A stretch of 64,000 bases of DNA from Pseudomonas fontis (lineage in GTDB: Bacteria > Pseudomonadota > Gammaproteobacteria > Pseudomonadales > Pseudomonadaceae): assembly GCF_028656955.1 (NCBI RefSeq), contig NZ_JAMDGY010000069.1, positions 22,549 through 86,548 on the forward strand, in the 5' to 3' direction. Position 1 is the first letter of the stretch. Every line of letters begins with the position of its first letter. The notes beneath the pieces were generated by a model. The model was not told where the DNA came from. It saw only the letters and a list, made by a program, of their open reading frames with translations, and made no database searches. This document shows positions 1 through 8,342 of the stretch, piece after piece. Made by a program: the position numbers and the translations under genes.

Positions 1-326
1 TCGCCTCCAAGGTCGAAGTGGCTGGCGACAAGGTCAACGTTACCCGTGAAATCGATGGCGGCCTGCAGACTGTTGCGCTGAACCTGCCAGCCATCGTCAC
101 CACCGACCTGCGTCTGAACGAGCCGCGCTACGCTTCTTTGCCGAACATCATGAAGGCCAAGAAGAAGCCGCTGGAAACCGTTACTCCGGACGCCCTGGGC
201 GTTTCCACCGCCTCCACCAACAAGACCCTGAAAGTCGAAGCGCCAGCAGCACGCAGCGCGGGTATCAAGGTCAAGTCGGTGGCTGAACTGGTCGAGAAAC
301 TGAAGAACGAGGCGAAGGTAATCTAA
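1..326 (+). CDS. etfB: Electron transfer flavoprotein subunit beta (C-terminal part)
   Basis: This is the last 107 or so residues of the ETF beta subunit. The reading frame is open from base 3 and the start lies upstream of the window. ETF is a soluble heterodimer that takes electrons from acyl-CoA and other dehydrogenases and passes them to ETF-ubiquinone oxidoreductase. The visible part holds the conserved LNEPRYASLPNIMKAKKKP segment, which in the family contributes to dehydrogenase docking and to the alpha-beta interface. The stop codon is followed directly by the etfA start, as in the usual etfBA operon. Identification is confident; the gene is cut only by the window edge. Confidence 0.95.
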   Translation, partial: ASKVEVAGDKVNVTREIDGGLQTVALNLPAIVTTDLRLNEPRYASLPNIMKAKKKPLETVTPDALGVSTASTNKTLKVEAPAARSAGIKVKSVAELVEKLKNEAKVI

Positions 327-1256
327 ATGACTATCCTGGTTATCGCTGAACACGAAAACGGTGCCGTTGCGCCAGCTACCCTGAACACCGTCGCGGCTGC
401 CGCCAAGATCGGTGGTGACATCCACGTCCTGGTCGCTGGCCAGAACGTCGGTGGTGTCGCTGAAGCTGCCGCCAAGATTGCTGGCGTGGCCAAGGTGCTG
501 GTTGCCGACAACGCTGCCTACGCACATCAACTGCCAGAAAACGTTGCACCGCTGGTAGCTGAGCTGGGCAAGGCCTACAGTCACGTGCTGGCGCCTGCCA
601 CCTCGAATGGCAAGAACATCCTGCCGCGCGTTGCTGCGCTGCTGGACGTTGACCAGATCTCCGAGATCATCTCGGTTGAATCGGCAGACACCTTCAAGCG
701 CCCGATCTACGCCGGTAACGCGATTGCCACCGTGCAATCGAATGCTGCCGTCAAGGTCATCACCGTACGCTCCACCGGTTTCGACGCCGTTGCAGCTGAA
801 GGTGGTTCGGCTGCTGTTGAAGCGGTTGGCGCTGCGCACGACGCAGGCAAATCGTCCTTCGTCGGCGAAGAGCTGGCGAAGTCCGACCGTCCTGAGCTGA
901 CCGCTGCCAAGATCGTCGTTTCTGGCGGCCGTGGCATGCAGAACGGTGACAACTTCAAGCACCTGTACTCCCTGGCCGACAAGCTGGGCGCTGCTGTTGG
1001 TGCCTCGCGCGCCGCAGTCGACGCAGGTTTTGTGCCGAACGACATGCAGGTCGGTCAGACCGGCAAGATCGTCGCGCCACAGCTGTACATCGCCGTCGGT
1101 ATCTCCGGCGCGATCCAGCACCTGGCCGGCATGAAAGACTCCAAGGTGATCGTTGCGATCAACAAGGACGAAGAAGCACCGATCTTCCAGGTGGCCGACT
1201 ACGGCCTGGTGGCGGATCTGTTCGAAGCCGTCCCTGAGCTGGAGAAGCTGGTTTAA
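327..1256 (+). CDS. etfA: Electron transfer flavoprotein subunit alpha
   Basis: Full-length ETF alpha (309 residues), the FAD-carrying partner of EtfB. The C-terminal FAD domain is clear: VSGGRGMQNGDNF near residue 198, then GASRAAVDAG, the QVGQTGKIVAPQLYIAVGIS stretch and AINKDEEAPIF. These are the signature segments of the family. The N-terminal half is the ETF alpha/beta-like fold without its own cofactor. The ATG follows the etfB stop with no gap, so the two are co-transcribed and probably translationally coupled. A strong hairpin terminator lies 22 bases after the stop. Confidence 0.97.
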   Translation: MTILVIAEHENGAVAPATLNTVAAAAKIGGDIHVLVAGQNVGGVAEAAAKIAGVAKVLVADNAAYAHQLPENVAPLVAELGKAYSHVLAPATSNGKNILPRVAALLDVDQISEIISVESADTFKRPIYAGNAIATVQSNAAVKVITVRSTGFDAVAAEGGSAAVEAVGAAHDAGKSSFVGEELAKSDRPELTAAKIVVSGGRGMQNGDNFKHLYSLADKLGAAVGASRAAVDAGFVPNDMQVGQTGKIVAPQLYIAVGISGAIQHLAGMKDSKVIVAINKDEEAPIFQVADYGLVADLFEAVPELEKLV

Positions 1257-1278
1257 TCCAGCGGCTTCACTTATAAAG

Positions 1279-1307
1279 AGCCCGATCCTTTGATCGGGCT
1301 TTTTTAT
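1279..1307 (+). terminator. Rho-independent terminator of etfBA
   Basis: A perfect 9-bp stem AGCCCGATC / GATCGGGCT with a 4-base loop is followed by a run of T. It closes the etfBA transcript. Confidence 0.92.
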
Positions 1308-1337
1308 TTCAGGCGCATAAATGTAGGGAGGCGTTGC

Positions 1338-2162
1338 ATGGGGTGGCTGGGCCGGATGATCGCAGCAGGGCTGCTAGGTGTTGCTGTGTTGCCAGCGCAG
1401 GTACTGGCAGTGGGCAAGTGCGAACGCCTGGTCGCGACCGGTAGCCCAGACGCGCCGCCCTATGTCTGGCGTGACCCGCAGAACCCAAGGCACCTGATCG
1501 GCGCCAATGTCGATCTGCTGCAACAGATGGCGGGTGAGCTGGGCTTGAAGGTCGAGGTGCTGTACGCCGGCAAGCGCAGTGAAGCCCAGGATGAAGTGCG
1601 CAGTGGGCGCATGGACATGCTGGTCGATGCGCCGATGGCACTCGCCAATCTCACGGTAGTGGACTACATCCACCCCGCGCTGTTGCAGAATGAATACCTG
1701 GTGTGGACGCGCCATGACTCGTCGCTGGTCTATGAAGGCTTGGCGGACCTGCACCAGCATCAAGGCGCAATCTCTGAAAAGGCCCGCCTGACTCCCGAGT
1801 TCGCGACCTTCACCAAGGACCAGTTGAAGCTGGTCTCGACCCAGAACCTGACCCAGGCATTCCAGAAGCTTTTATTGGGCCAGGTGGACTACGTGCTGGC
1901 CGGGCGCTATGCCGGAATGGCCATGGTGCAGACCCTGGGGATGGCGACTGACCTCGTCGCCCGTGGCGTGCCATTGGATCGCCCGGGTCTTTATCTGGCG
2001 CTGTCGCACAATTCCGCCTGCAATGACGCGTGGTTGCGCGGACAGCTGGCGAAAAAACTGACAGAATTGCCCCCCTCTGGCGTGTCCCAGGCAGTATTGC
2101 AACGCAATGTCGAGCGCTGGAAGGCGCAATTGCAGCAACCGCTCGACGCCCCCAAACAGTAG
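1338..2162 (+). CDS. Periplasmic solute-binding protein family 3-like
   Basis: A 274-residue secreted protein of the SBP_bac_3 fold used by amino-acid ABC transporters and as sensor modules. The N-terminus is a signal peptide (MGWLGRMIAAGLLGVAVLPAQVLAVG). The mature part begins with a family-3 strand (LVATGSPDAPPYVW) and carries the DLLQQMAGELGLKVEVL motif. An earlier in-frame start exists at 1290, but it lies inside the etfA terminator; the ATG at 1338 has a good GGGAGG Shine-Dalgarno sequence. No permease or ATPase gene is adjacent. Instead it heads a short run with two lipoprotein genes, so an envelope or sensing role is possible. Substrate unknown. Confidence 0.75.
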   Translation: MGWLGRMIAAGLLGVAVLPAQVLAVGKCERLVATGSPDAPPYVWRDPQNPRHLIGANVDLLQQMAGELGLKVEVLYAGKRSEAQDEVRSGRMDMLVDAPMALANLTVVDYIHPALLQNEYLVWTRHDSSLVYEGLADLHQHQGAISEKARLTPEFATFTKDQLKLVSTQNLTQAFQKLLLGQVDYVLAGRYAGMAMVQTLGMATDLVARGVPLDRPGLYLALSHNSACNDAWLRGQLAKKLTELPPSGVSQAVLQRNVERWKAQLQQPLDAPKQ

Positions 2163-2171
2163 GAAGATTGT

Positions 2172-2525
2172 GTGAGAACTCAACCGCTATTCGTTGCCCT
2201 GGCGCTGCTGGCCCTGGCCGGTTGCGCCGCTGACCCGGCACCCCATGAACAGTTGCGCTTGTCTGAACAGGCGGTGGCGCAGGCCAAAGCCGTGGGCGCC
2301 ACTGATGAGGTTGCCGAGCTCAAGCTGGCTGAAGAGAAGCTGGCCCGGGCCCAAGCCAACATGCTCAGTGAGTCGTATCGCGATGCGCGCATGCGTGCCG
2401 AGCAGGCTGAGCTGGATGCACGCCTGGCCGAAGCGCGCGTGCTGACCCTGAAAAGCCAGGAGCAGCTCGACCTGCTGCAAACCCGGGTCAACCGTCTTCG
2501 CAAGCAACTGGGGGAGCAGCAGTGA
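2172..2525 (+). CDS. DUF4398-type lipoprotein
   Basis: A 117-residue putative lipoprotein that starts with GTG. The signal peptide ends in a lipobox (LALAGC, Cys about residue 17). The rest is almost entirely charged alpha helix, Ala/Glu/Leu-rich (for example EVAELKLAEEKLARAQANM), consistent with a coiled coil of the DUF4398 type. Its last bases overlap the GTG start of the next gene by four, so the pair is translationally coupled. The partner carries an OmpA peptidoglycan-binding domain, which suggests a joint envelope role. Precise function unknown. Confidence 0.8.
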   Translation: MRTQPLFVALALLALAGCAADPAPHEQLRLSEQAVAQAKAVGATDEVAELKLAEEKLARAQANMLSESYRDARMRAEQAELDARLAEARVLTLKSQEQLDLLQTRVNRLRKQLGEQQ

Positions 2526-3331
2526 GCTCGAATAAACCGTTGACCACACTGATGTTGCTGGGCGCGCTGGGGTTGCAAGGTTGCGCCAGTGAGCGCAGTG
2601 AAACAGCGCTCGACCAGGCCATCGCCAGCTTCCAGTCGGTGAAAGATGATTCCAATGTGTTGCGCAGTGCGCCGCGTGATGTGATCCGCGCTGGTGAATC
2701 GCTGGCGCGTGCCGATCGTCTGGCCACCTACATGGGGACCGGTAGCGATGTGCGCCAGTACGCGTACCTGAGCCAGCGCTACAGCGAAATCGCCCGCGAA
2801 CACACCAACCTGGTGTTGAACCAGGAGCGTCAGGCCAAGCTCGAACTGGAGCGCCAGCGCTTGCAGTTGGCCCTGCGTGAGGCCAAGTTGGTCAGCGTCC
2901 AGCAGCAGGGTAAATGGCTTGAAGAGCAGATCGTCAGCCTGGCCACCCAGCAAAGTGATCGCGGCCTGGTCATGACCCTGGGTGATGTACTGTTTGATAC
3001 CGGGCATGCAGAGTTGAAAAACTCGGCCAGCCGCACGGTGCTCAAGCTGGTGCAGTTCCTTCAGCTCAACCCCAAGCGTGTGGTGCGTATCGAGGGCTAT
3101 ACCGACAGTACCGGTAGCCCGGAAGACAACCTGACCTTGTCCAAGGCGCGCGCCCAGTCGGTTGCGGACATGCTGGTCGACCTGGGGGTCGACGAGAAGC
3201 GTATCCAGGTTGAAGGGTATGGCGACCAGTATCCTGTTGAGGCCAATGCCTCGGAGCGGGGCAGGGCGCAGAACCGTCGTGTGGAGATCGTCTTCTCCGA
3301 CGAAAAAGGCAGGCTCGGCGCCGCACGCTGA
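2522..3331 (+). CDS. OmpA-family lipoprotein (coiled coil plus peptidoglycan-binding domain)
   Basis: A 269-residue lipoprotein. The signal peptide ends in LGLQGC. The N-terminal half (about residues 25-145) is helical and DUF4398-like, similar in style to the preceding gene. The C-terminal half is an OmpA domain beginning near GDVLFDTGHAELKNSA, with the peptidoglycan-binding signature IEGYTDSTGSPEDNLTLS and the closing NRRVEIVFSDEK. In the family this domain binds the diaminopimelate peptide of peptidoglycan, so the protein probably tethers the outer membrane to the wall. The start is GTG, overlapping the upstream stop. A terminator follows. Confidence 0.88.
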   Translation: MSSNKPLTTLMLLGALGLQGCASERSETALDQAIASFQSVKDDSNVLRSAPRDVIRAGESLARADRLATYMGTGSDVRQYAYLSQRYSEIAREHTNLVLNQERQAKLELERQRLQLALREAKLVSVQQQGKWLEEQIVSLATQQSDRGLVMTLGDVLFDTGHAELKNSASRTVLKLVQFLQLNPKRVVRIEGYTDSTGSPEDNLTLSKARAQSVADMLVDLGVDEKRIQVEGYGDQYPVEANASERGRAQNRRVEIVFSDEKGRLGAAR

Positions 3332-3347
3332 GGCTCGGCCGATCAAC

Positions 3348-3379
3348 AACCCGATGAGTAATGCTCATCGGGTTTTTTT
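3348..3379 (+). terminator. Rho-independent terminator after the OmpA-family gene
   Basis: An 11-bp stem AACCCGATGAG / CTCATCGGGTT with loop TAATG runs into a T tract (3373-3379). Confidence 0.93.
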
Positions 3380-3430
3380 ATGCCGGTATGAATCTCTTAT
3401 GCCAAATTGTTCACAATTGCAGGTATCACA

Positions 3431-3482
3431 CAACTGTAATGTCGACTATTCTGCGAACTGTCCCAGTACACTTGGGAACTGT
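3431..3482. promoter_or_regulatory. Three AACTGT direct repeats upstream of the MocR-type gene
   Basis: CAACTGT (3431-3437), GAACTGT (3455-3461) and GAACTGT (3476-3482) lie in the same orientation at 24- and 21-base spacing, ending 63 bases before the regulator start. The last two flank an imperfect palindrome CCCAGTACACTTGGG. MocR-type regulators commonly bind direct repeats in their own promoters, so this is a candidate autoregulatory operator; that role is inferred. Confidence 0.45.
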
Positions 3483-3545
3483 TTCGGTATTCTCCCTCGG
3501 TCTACACAAGAATAACTAGATTGCCTGCGTGTCGAGAGTTAGATC

Positions 3546-4991
3546 ATGACCAACCTGTTGCTCTACCAGCGCATTGCCCAGCAGCTGGCCGAAGACATTC
3601 GCCGGGGTGTATACCAGCCCGGTGAGCGCGTACCGTCAGTACGCAAGATGAGCGCACAGCTCAATGTCAGCCATGCCACCGTATTGCAGGCGTATGCCAA
3701 CCTGGAAGACCAGGGTCTGATCCGCGCGCGGCCGCAATCAGGTTATTACGTTCACCAAACCCCGGCATTGACCGCGCCCACACCGGATATCGCCCGTGTA
3801 GAGCGCCCGGGGTTGGTGACGCGCAGCAGCATCATCCAGCAGGTACTGATCGAGGCGCGGCGCGATGGCGTCTTTCCGTTTGGTGCTGCCACCCCGCATG
3901 TTGAATACCTGCCGGTGCGTGCCTTGCACCAGCAGTTGAGCAAGGTCACGCGGTTTCAGGCGCCAAGGGCGTTCAGCTATATGTTCAGCCCGGGTTTCGA
4001 ACCGCTGCGTCGGCAGATCGCCATTCGCATGCGCGATGCCGGTGTGGTGGTCGACCCGTCTGAAGTGGTGGTCACCCATGGCTGTGTCGATGCCTTGCAG
4101 ATGTCATTGCGCGTACTGACCCGGCCGGGCGACCTGATCGCCGCAGAATCACCTACTTATTATGGGTTGCTGCAACTGGCTGACTTGCTGGGCTTGAAAG
4201 TCATCGAGATCCCCAGCGATCCATCGACCGGGATCAGCCTCGAAGCTTTGCAGTTGGCGGCCAACCAGTGGTCGATCAAGGCACTGGTGTTGACTGCGCG
4301 ACTGAGCAATCCCCTGGGTGGCACCATTCCGGAAGACCGCCAGAAGCAGTTGCTGCGGCTAGCATCGGATTTCGATATCCAGATTGTCGAAGATGATGTC
4401 TATGGCGAACTGATGTTCGAGCAGGGCCGGACCAAATCACTGAAAGCCTTCGATCGGCTGGATCGGGTCATCTACTGTTCGAGTTTTTCCAAGACCTTGT
4501 CGCCGGGTGTGCGTATCGGCTGGATCATTGCTGGCAAGTATCAGCAGGATATCCAGCGCTTGCAGACCTTCACCACCCATTCGGCGTGCAGCGTGACCCA
4601 GATGGCCGTTGCGGCCTATCTGGAAAATGGCGGTTATGACCGCCATTTGCGTTTCATTCGCCAGGAATACCGGCGCACCTTGAACGCCTATCAGCTGGCA
4701 GTGCAGCAGCACTTCCCGGAGGGTACGCAGATGACCCGGCCTACGGGCGGCTTCATTTTGTGGATCAGCTTGCCGGGGCGGGTCAATACCCAGGAGTTGC
4801 ATGTGCGGGCACTGCAGCAGGGGATCAGTATCGCGCCGGGGCTGATTTTCAGTAACACCGAGCAATTCAACCATTGCATTCGGCTCAACTGCGCCATTCC
4901 ATGGAATCGTGAGGCAGAGCGGGCGGTGCTCACGTTGGGGATGCTGGCCAATCAACTCTGTCAGGAGACAGCAGCGGGTGTATTCCTTTAG
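3546..4991 (+). CDS. MocR/YdcR-type GntR regulator with aminotransferase domain
   Basis: A 481-residue fusion: an N-terminal GntR winged helix (about residues 1-75, with YQPGERVPSVRKMSAQLNVS typical of the fold) joined to a class-I aminotransferase-like domain. The PLP lysine is visible in CSSFSKTLSPGVRIGW, and the cofactor aspartate region is VEDDVYGEL. The motif usually reading NPTG is NPLGG, as in the YdcR branch. MocR proteins are PLP-sensing transcription regulators rather than free aminotransferases. It is preceded by direct repeats that may be its operator. The target genes are not evident: the flanking genes have no shared pathway. Confidence 0.88.
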   Translation: MTNLLLYQRIAQQLAEDIRRGVYQPGERVPSVRKMSAQLNVSHATVLQAYANLEDQGLIRARPQSGYYVHQTPALTAPTPDIARVERPGLVTRSSIIQQVLIEARRDGVFPFGAATPHVEYLPVRALHQQLSKVTRFQAPRAFSYMFSPGFEPLRRQIAIRMRDAGVVVDPSEVVVTHGCVDALQMSLRVLTRPGDLIAAESPTYYGLLQLADLLGLKVIEIPSDPSTGISLEALQLAANQWSIKALVLTARLSNPLGGTIPEDRQKQLLRLASDFDIQIVEDDVYGELMFEQGRTKSLKAFDRLDRVIYCSSFSKTLSPGVRIGWIIAGKYQQDIQRLQTFTTHSACSVTQMAVAAYLENGGYDRHLRFIRQEYRRTLNAYQLAVQQHFPEGTQMTRPTGGFILWISLPGRVNTQELHVRALQQGISIAPGLIFSNTEQFNHCIRLNCAIPWNREAERAVLTLGMLANQLCQETAAGVFL

Positions 4992-5060
4992 CCAGGAGGC
5001 TTGCCAGTTACTTCGGGAACGAGGAGCATACGCACTTTTGCGCGATGTTCGTTGTTGCCT

Positions 5061-5558
5061 ATGAAAGTGTTGTCCCGTGTTGGTCTTCTATTGCTGTGCC
5101 TGAGTCTGCTGCCATCGGTTGCCCCGGTGTTCGCCGCGACGGCTTCGCCTTCTGTCGACTCGACGAATGCGCTACAGGCGAAGAAGAAGCCGGCTCCGGT
5201 AAAAAAGCCTGAAGCTGCAAGGCCGAAAACCCAGGCCAAGCCCCCGGTTGCGAAAAAAGCCCCTGCCAAGACAAATCAGCGCAAGGGGTCGGACGTCGTT
5301 GCAGCGCCTTTGCCCAAGGCCAAGCTGGATCTGAGCCTGCCACCTGACATGGTCAAGGGCCTGCAGGCGCCGGGTCAGGCTGAGGCGCAGGTGCGCCAGC
5401 CACTGCTACCGGCGATGTTCGGTGAAAAACCTACCAGCAACAGCCCCTTCCAGCTCAACGGCCGACTGCTCAGCAATGAAATGCAGTTGCAGTTGCGCAA
5501 TGATGCTCGCCAGCAGGAAATTGAAGGCGCGGCAATCGAGTTCGAGTTCAAACAGTAG
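5061..5558 (+). CDS. Secreted Lys/Pro/Ala-rich protein of unknown function
   Basis: A 165-residue protein with a clear signal peptide (about residues 1-27, ending VFAATA). The next 55 residues are low-complexity, rich in Lys, Pro and Ala (KKPAPVKKPEAARPK), which may bind polyanions such as DNA or the cell wall. A more ordinary C-terminal part ends in a Glu/Phe-rich tail (EGAAIEFEFKQ). An in-frame ATG at 5001 exists, but the start at 5061 puts the signal peptide at the N-terminus. Such proteins are sometimes mislabelled as initiation factor IF-2 because of the low-complexity region; there is no G domain here. Function unknown. Confidence 0.7.
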   Translation: MKVLSRVGLLLLCLSLLPSVAPVFAATASPSVDSTNALQAKKKPAPVKKPEAARPKTQAKPPVAKKAPAKTNQRKGSDVVAAPLPKAKLDLSLPPDMVKGLQAPGQAEAQVRQPLLPAMFGEKPTSNSPFQLNGRLLSNEMQLQLRNDARQQEIEGAAIEFEFKQ

Positions 5559-5683
5559 CTCCGGCACGACTGATCGGTCATATCTGTTCGGTGATATTTC
5601 ATCCGGCCAGTAATTTCAAACGGTCGTTTTAGCGGTTACTATCCCCCTTCATGCATCATTTGTTACCCCGAGGTTCTGACGTC

Positions 5684-5938
5684 ATGAATTGCCGTGAAGG
5701 CTGTGGCGCTTGCTGCATTGCACCGTCCATCAGTTCGCCGATTCCCGGCATGCCCAAGGGCAAGCCGGCGGGTGAGCGTTGTATCCATTTGTCTGTAGTA
5801 AACCTCTGCGACCTGTTTGGTCGGCCCGAGCGGCCGCCGGTGTGTTCAGGTTTCAAGGCGGACAGGGAGGTGTGTGGCGAGGATCGCGACGAAGCGATCA
5901 GGGTCTTGGGGTGGTTGGAGCAAGTGACGGCAGCTTGA
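5684..5938 (+). CDS. YkgJ-family cysteine cluster protein
   Basis: A short 84-residue protein with a dense N-terminal cysteine cluster: NCREGCGACC in the first 11 residues, then CIHL, CDLF, VCSGF and VCGED further on. This is the pattern of the YkgJ (CxxCxxxCC-type) family, thought to bind zinc or an Fe-S cluster; no activity is established. I chose the ATG at 5684 rather than the in-frame one at 5651 because the cysteine motif normally sits at the very N-terminus. The following START-domain gene begins 33 bases later and may be co-transcribed. Confidence 0.85.
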   Translation: MNCREGCGACCIAPSISSPIPGMPKGKPAGERCIHLSVVNLCDLFGRPERPPVCSGFKADREVCGEDRDEAIRVLGWLEQVTAA

Positions 5939-5971
5939 TTGCGTAGATCTTCGACAACAAGGAAAAAGACC

Positions 5972-6577
5972 ATGGGATCGTTTAAGCACGTAGCACTGAT
6001 GATGGGGTTGAGCGCGGCACTGGTGTCGGTGGCGCATGCTGAAGACTGGCAAGTGAAAAAGGACGAGGGCGGTATCAAGATCTCCCTCGCCGCTGTGTCG
6101 GGCTCCGACTACAAGGCTTATCGCGGCGTTACCTTCATCAAGGCGCCACTGGCCAAGGTTCAGGCCCTGCAGGAAGACGTGGCCGGCGCCTGTGCCTGGA
6201 TTCACGAGTGCAAGTCGCAGAAGCTGCTCAAGACCGAGGGTGACCAGAGCTGGACCTATACCCAGTTCAATACCCCGTGGCCGGTCACGCCACGTGATTC
6301 GGTCCTGCATGTGACGACCATCAAGGAAGCCGACGGCAGCCTGACCCGCAAGCTGGAAGGCGTGCCGAAGTACCTGCCTGAAGAAAAAGGTTTCGTGCGT
6401 GTGGCCCAGGTTCAAGGTTTCTGGAAATTGGTGCCAAAAGACGGCGGTACTGAAGTGACCTACCAGGTCCACACCGAGCCAGGCGGCAGTGTGCCGTCGA
6501 TGGTGGCAAACAAATTTGTGGTGGATGCGCCGTTCAACACACTGAAAGCGTTGAAGGAAAGGGCTGAGAAGCCGTAA
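5972..6577 (+). CDS. Secreted START-domain protein
   Basis: A 201-residue protein with a signal peptide (MGSFKHVALMMGLSAALVS, cleaved after AHA). The rest fits a START (StAR-related lipid transfer) domain, with the typical strands EDWQVKKDEGGIKISLAA, YKAYRGVTFIKAPLAKV and WPVTPRDSVLHVTT. Members carry hydrophobic ligands in a helix-grip pocket; the bacterial secreted ones have no assigned ligand. The in-frame start at 5939 would add 11 charged residues before the signal, so 5972 is preferred. It is convergent with gltA, with a shared terminator between. Confidence 0.85.
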   Translation: MGSFKHVALMMGLSAALVSVAHAEDWQVKKDEGGIKISLAAVSGSDYKAYRGVTFIKAPLAKVQALQEDVAGACAWIHECKSQKLLKTEGDQSWTYTQFNTPWPVTPRDSVLHVTTIKEADGSLTRKLEGVPKYLPEEKGFVRVAQVQGFWKLVPKDGGTEVTYQVHTEPGGSVPSMVANKFVVDAPFNTLKALKERAEKP

Positions 6578-6654
6578 CAGTTAGGTTTTCAGTTTATTTT
6601 GAGATAACTGTTATTGCGCCTGCGATGCTTTGCACGCAGACGCAGACTGCCAAT

Positions 6655-6684
6655 AAAAAAGGCTGCCCGAAGGCAGCCTTTTTT
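6655..6684. terminator. Bidirectional terminator between the START gene and gltA
   Basis: The stem AAAAAAGGCTGCC / GGCAGCCTTTTTT with loop CGAA has A and T runs on both sides, so it can end both convergent transcripts. Confidence 0.93.
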
Positions 6685-6701
6685 CGTTTTCAGCGCAGGG
6701 C

Positions 6702-7991
6702 TTACTTGCGGTCTTGCAGTTTGACGATGTCGCGCGACTCGTAGCCGGTGTACAGCTGGCGTGGACGGCCAATCTTGTACGGGCTGGAGAGCATTTCTTT
6801 CCAGTGCGAGATCCAGCCGACGGTCCGCGCCAGGGCGAAGATCACGGTGAACATGCTGGTCGGAATGCCGATCGCCTTGAGGATGATGCCCGAGTAGAAG
6901 TCGACGTTCGGGTACAGTGAACGTTCGATGAAGTACGGGTCGGTCAGGGCGATTTCTTCCAGGCGCATCGCCAGTTCCAGTTGCGGATCGTTGGTGATGC
7001 CCAGCTCGCGCAGGACCTCATCGCAGGTCTGCTTCATCACGGTGGCGCGCGGGTCGCGGTTTTTGTAAACGCGGTGACCGAAGCCCATCAACTTGAACGG
7101 ATCGTTCTTGTCCTTGGCCTTGGCGATGAACTTGTCGATGTTGGAAACATCGCCGATTTCATCGAGCATGGTCAGTACGGCTTCGTTCGCACCGCCGTGG
7201 GCAGGGCCCCACAGCGCAGCGATACCGGCGGCGATACAGGCGAACGGGTTGGCACCCGAAGAGCCGGCCAGGCGCACGGTGGAAGTCGACGCATTCTGTT
7301 CGTGGTCGGCGTGGAGGATGAAGATCCGGTCCATTGCCTTGGCCAGTACCGGGCTGATCGGTTTGATCTCGCACGGCGTGTTGAACATCATGTGCAGGAA
7401 GTTTTCCGCGTACGACAGGTCGTTGCGCGGGTACATCATGGGTTGACCCATGGAGTACTTGTACACCATCGCTGCCAGGGTCGGCATCTTGGCGACCAGG
7501 CGCACCGCAGAGATTTCGCGGTGTTGCGGGTTATTGATGTCCAGCGAGTCGTGGTAGAACGCCGACAGGGCGCCTACTACGCCGCACATGACGGCCATTG
7601 GGTGGGCGTCGCGGCGGAAGCCGTTGAAGAAGGACTTCAACTGCTCGTGCACCATGGTGTGATTCTTCACGGTGCTGACGAACTGGGCCTTCTGCTCGGC
7701 ATTCGGCAGTTCGCCGTTGAGCAGCAGATAGCAGGTTTCCAGATAGTCGGATTGCTCGGCGAGCTGTTCGATAGGGTAGCCGCGATGCAGCAGGATGCCC
7801 TTGTCGCCATCGATGTAGGTGATCTTCGACTCGCAAGATGCGGTCGCCATGAAACCAGGGTCGAAAGTGAAGTGACCCGTGGCCCCCAACCCTCTAACGT
7901 CGATTACATCTGGACCAACGGTGCCGGTTAAAATGGGCAGCTCGACGGGGGCTGCGCCCTCGATGACCAACTGCGCTTTTTTGTCAGCCAT
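6702..7991 (-). CDS. gltA: Citrate synthase (type II)
   Basis: A 429-residue citrate synthase of the large Gram-negative type, which condenses acetyl-CoA and oxaloacetate. Catalytic segments are present: GPAHGGANEAVLTML (active-site His), MGFGHRVYKNRDPRA (His plus substrate Arg) and YPNVDFYSGI with the catalytic Asp. The N-terminal LIEGAAPVELPILTG domain is typical of the NADH-sensitive hexameric enzymes. It is transcribed away from sdhC from a strong promoter 58 bases upstream. Length and motifs are normal for Pseudomonas. Confidence 0.98.
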   Translation of the reverse strand: MADKKAQLVIEGAAPVELPILTGTVGPDVIDVRGLGATGHFTFDPGFMATASCESKITYIDGDKGILLHRGYPIEQLAEQSDYLETCYLLLNGELPNAEQKAQFVSTVKNHTMVHEQLKSFFNGFRRDAHPMAVMCGVVGALSAFYHDSLDINNPQHREISAVRLVAKMPTLAAMVYKYSMGQPMMYPRNDLSYAENFLHMMFNTPCEIKPISPVLAKAMDRIFILHADHEQNASTSTVRLAGSSGANPFACIAAGIAALWGPAHGGANEAVLTMLDEIGDVSNIDKFIAKAKDKNDPFKLMGFGHRVYKNRDPRATVMKQTCDEVLRELGITNDPQLELAMRLEEIALTDPYFIERSLYPNVDFYSGIILKAIGIPTSMFTVIFALARTVGWISHWKEMLSSPYKIGRPRQLYTGYESRDIVKLQDRK

Positions 7992-8049
7992 GTGGCCTCC
8001 TATTAATGCTTGAAATCATCAGACAGACCCCCCACGCAGGGCCCGCACC

Positions 8050-8077
8050 ACTATAGTGAGATAAATTCGAATGTCAA
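8050..8077 (-). promoter_or_regulatory. Sigma-70 promoter of gltA
   Basis: On the minus strand: TTGACA (8072-8077), a 16-base spacer, then TATAGT (8050-8055). The match to consensus is near perfect and lies just upstream of gltA. Confidence 0.8.
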
Positions 8078-8191
8078 TTTGCCTAAAGCACGGTTGTAAA
8101 GGGCTTGAAGGCTGGTTTTTCCTCGAAATTGTCGCCCGTTTACGCCTTTTATCCGGTAAAGGCAATGAGCTATTTGGGCTAGGCCTTCACG

Positions 8192-8220
8192 TTGTCATTA
8201 GTAGCCTAACTGTCTATACT
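8192..8220 (+). promoter_or_regulatory. Sigma-70 promoter of sdhCDAB
   Basis: TTGTCA (8192-8197), a 17-base spacer, then TATACT (8215-8220). The first gene starts 123 bases downstream, so the mRNA has a long leader that could carry regulation. Confidence 0.8.
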
Positions 8221-8342
8221 CGGCACCCGACTACCAGGGGCTTCAGAGCCCGATTAACTGGGGGTCGCCGCTCCCTGGGTGGTGGGTACCTGACCAGTAC
8301 ACTTACCAACAACTTTGCCCTGCTTGCTAGGGGCTCTTCAGT

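Larger units (their letters stand above)
7992..8342. other. Divergent intergenic control region gltA / sdhC
   Basis: This 351-base non-coding stretch separates two divergent TCA transcripts. It holds a sigma-70-like promoter for each (entries at 8050 and 8192). The sdh promoter leaves a leader of roughly 115 bases before the GTG start of sdhC. I see no further gene, and the single open frame in it (8071-8346) has no coding character. Confidence 0.8.

Noticed and set aside
5061..5558. Secreted Lys/Pro-rich protein as translation initiation factor 2
   Set aside because: Only the low-complexity segment is similar; the protein is 165 residues with a signal peptide and no GTPase domain.
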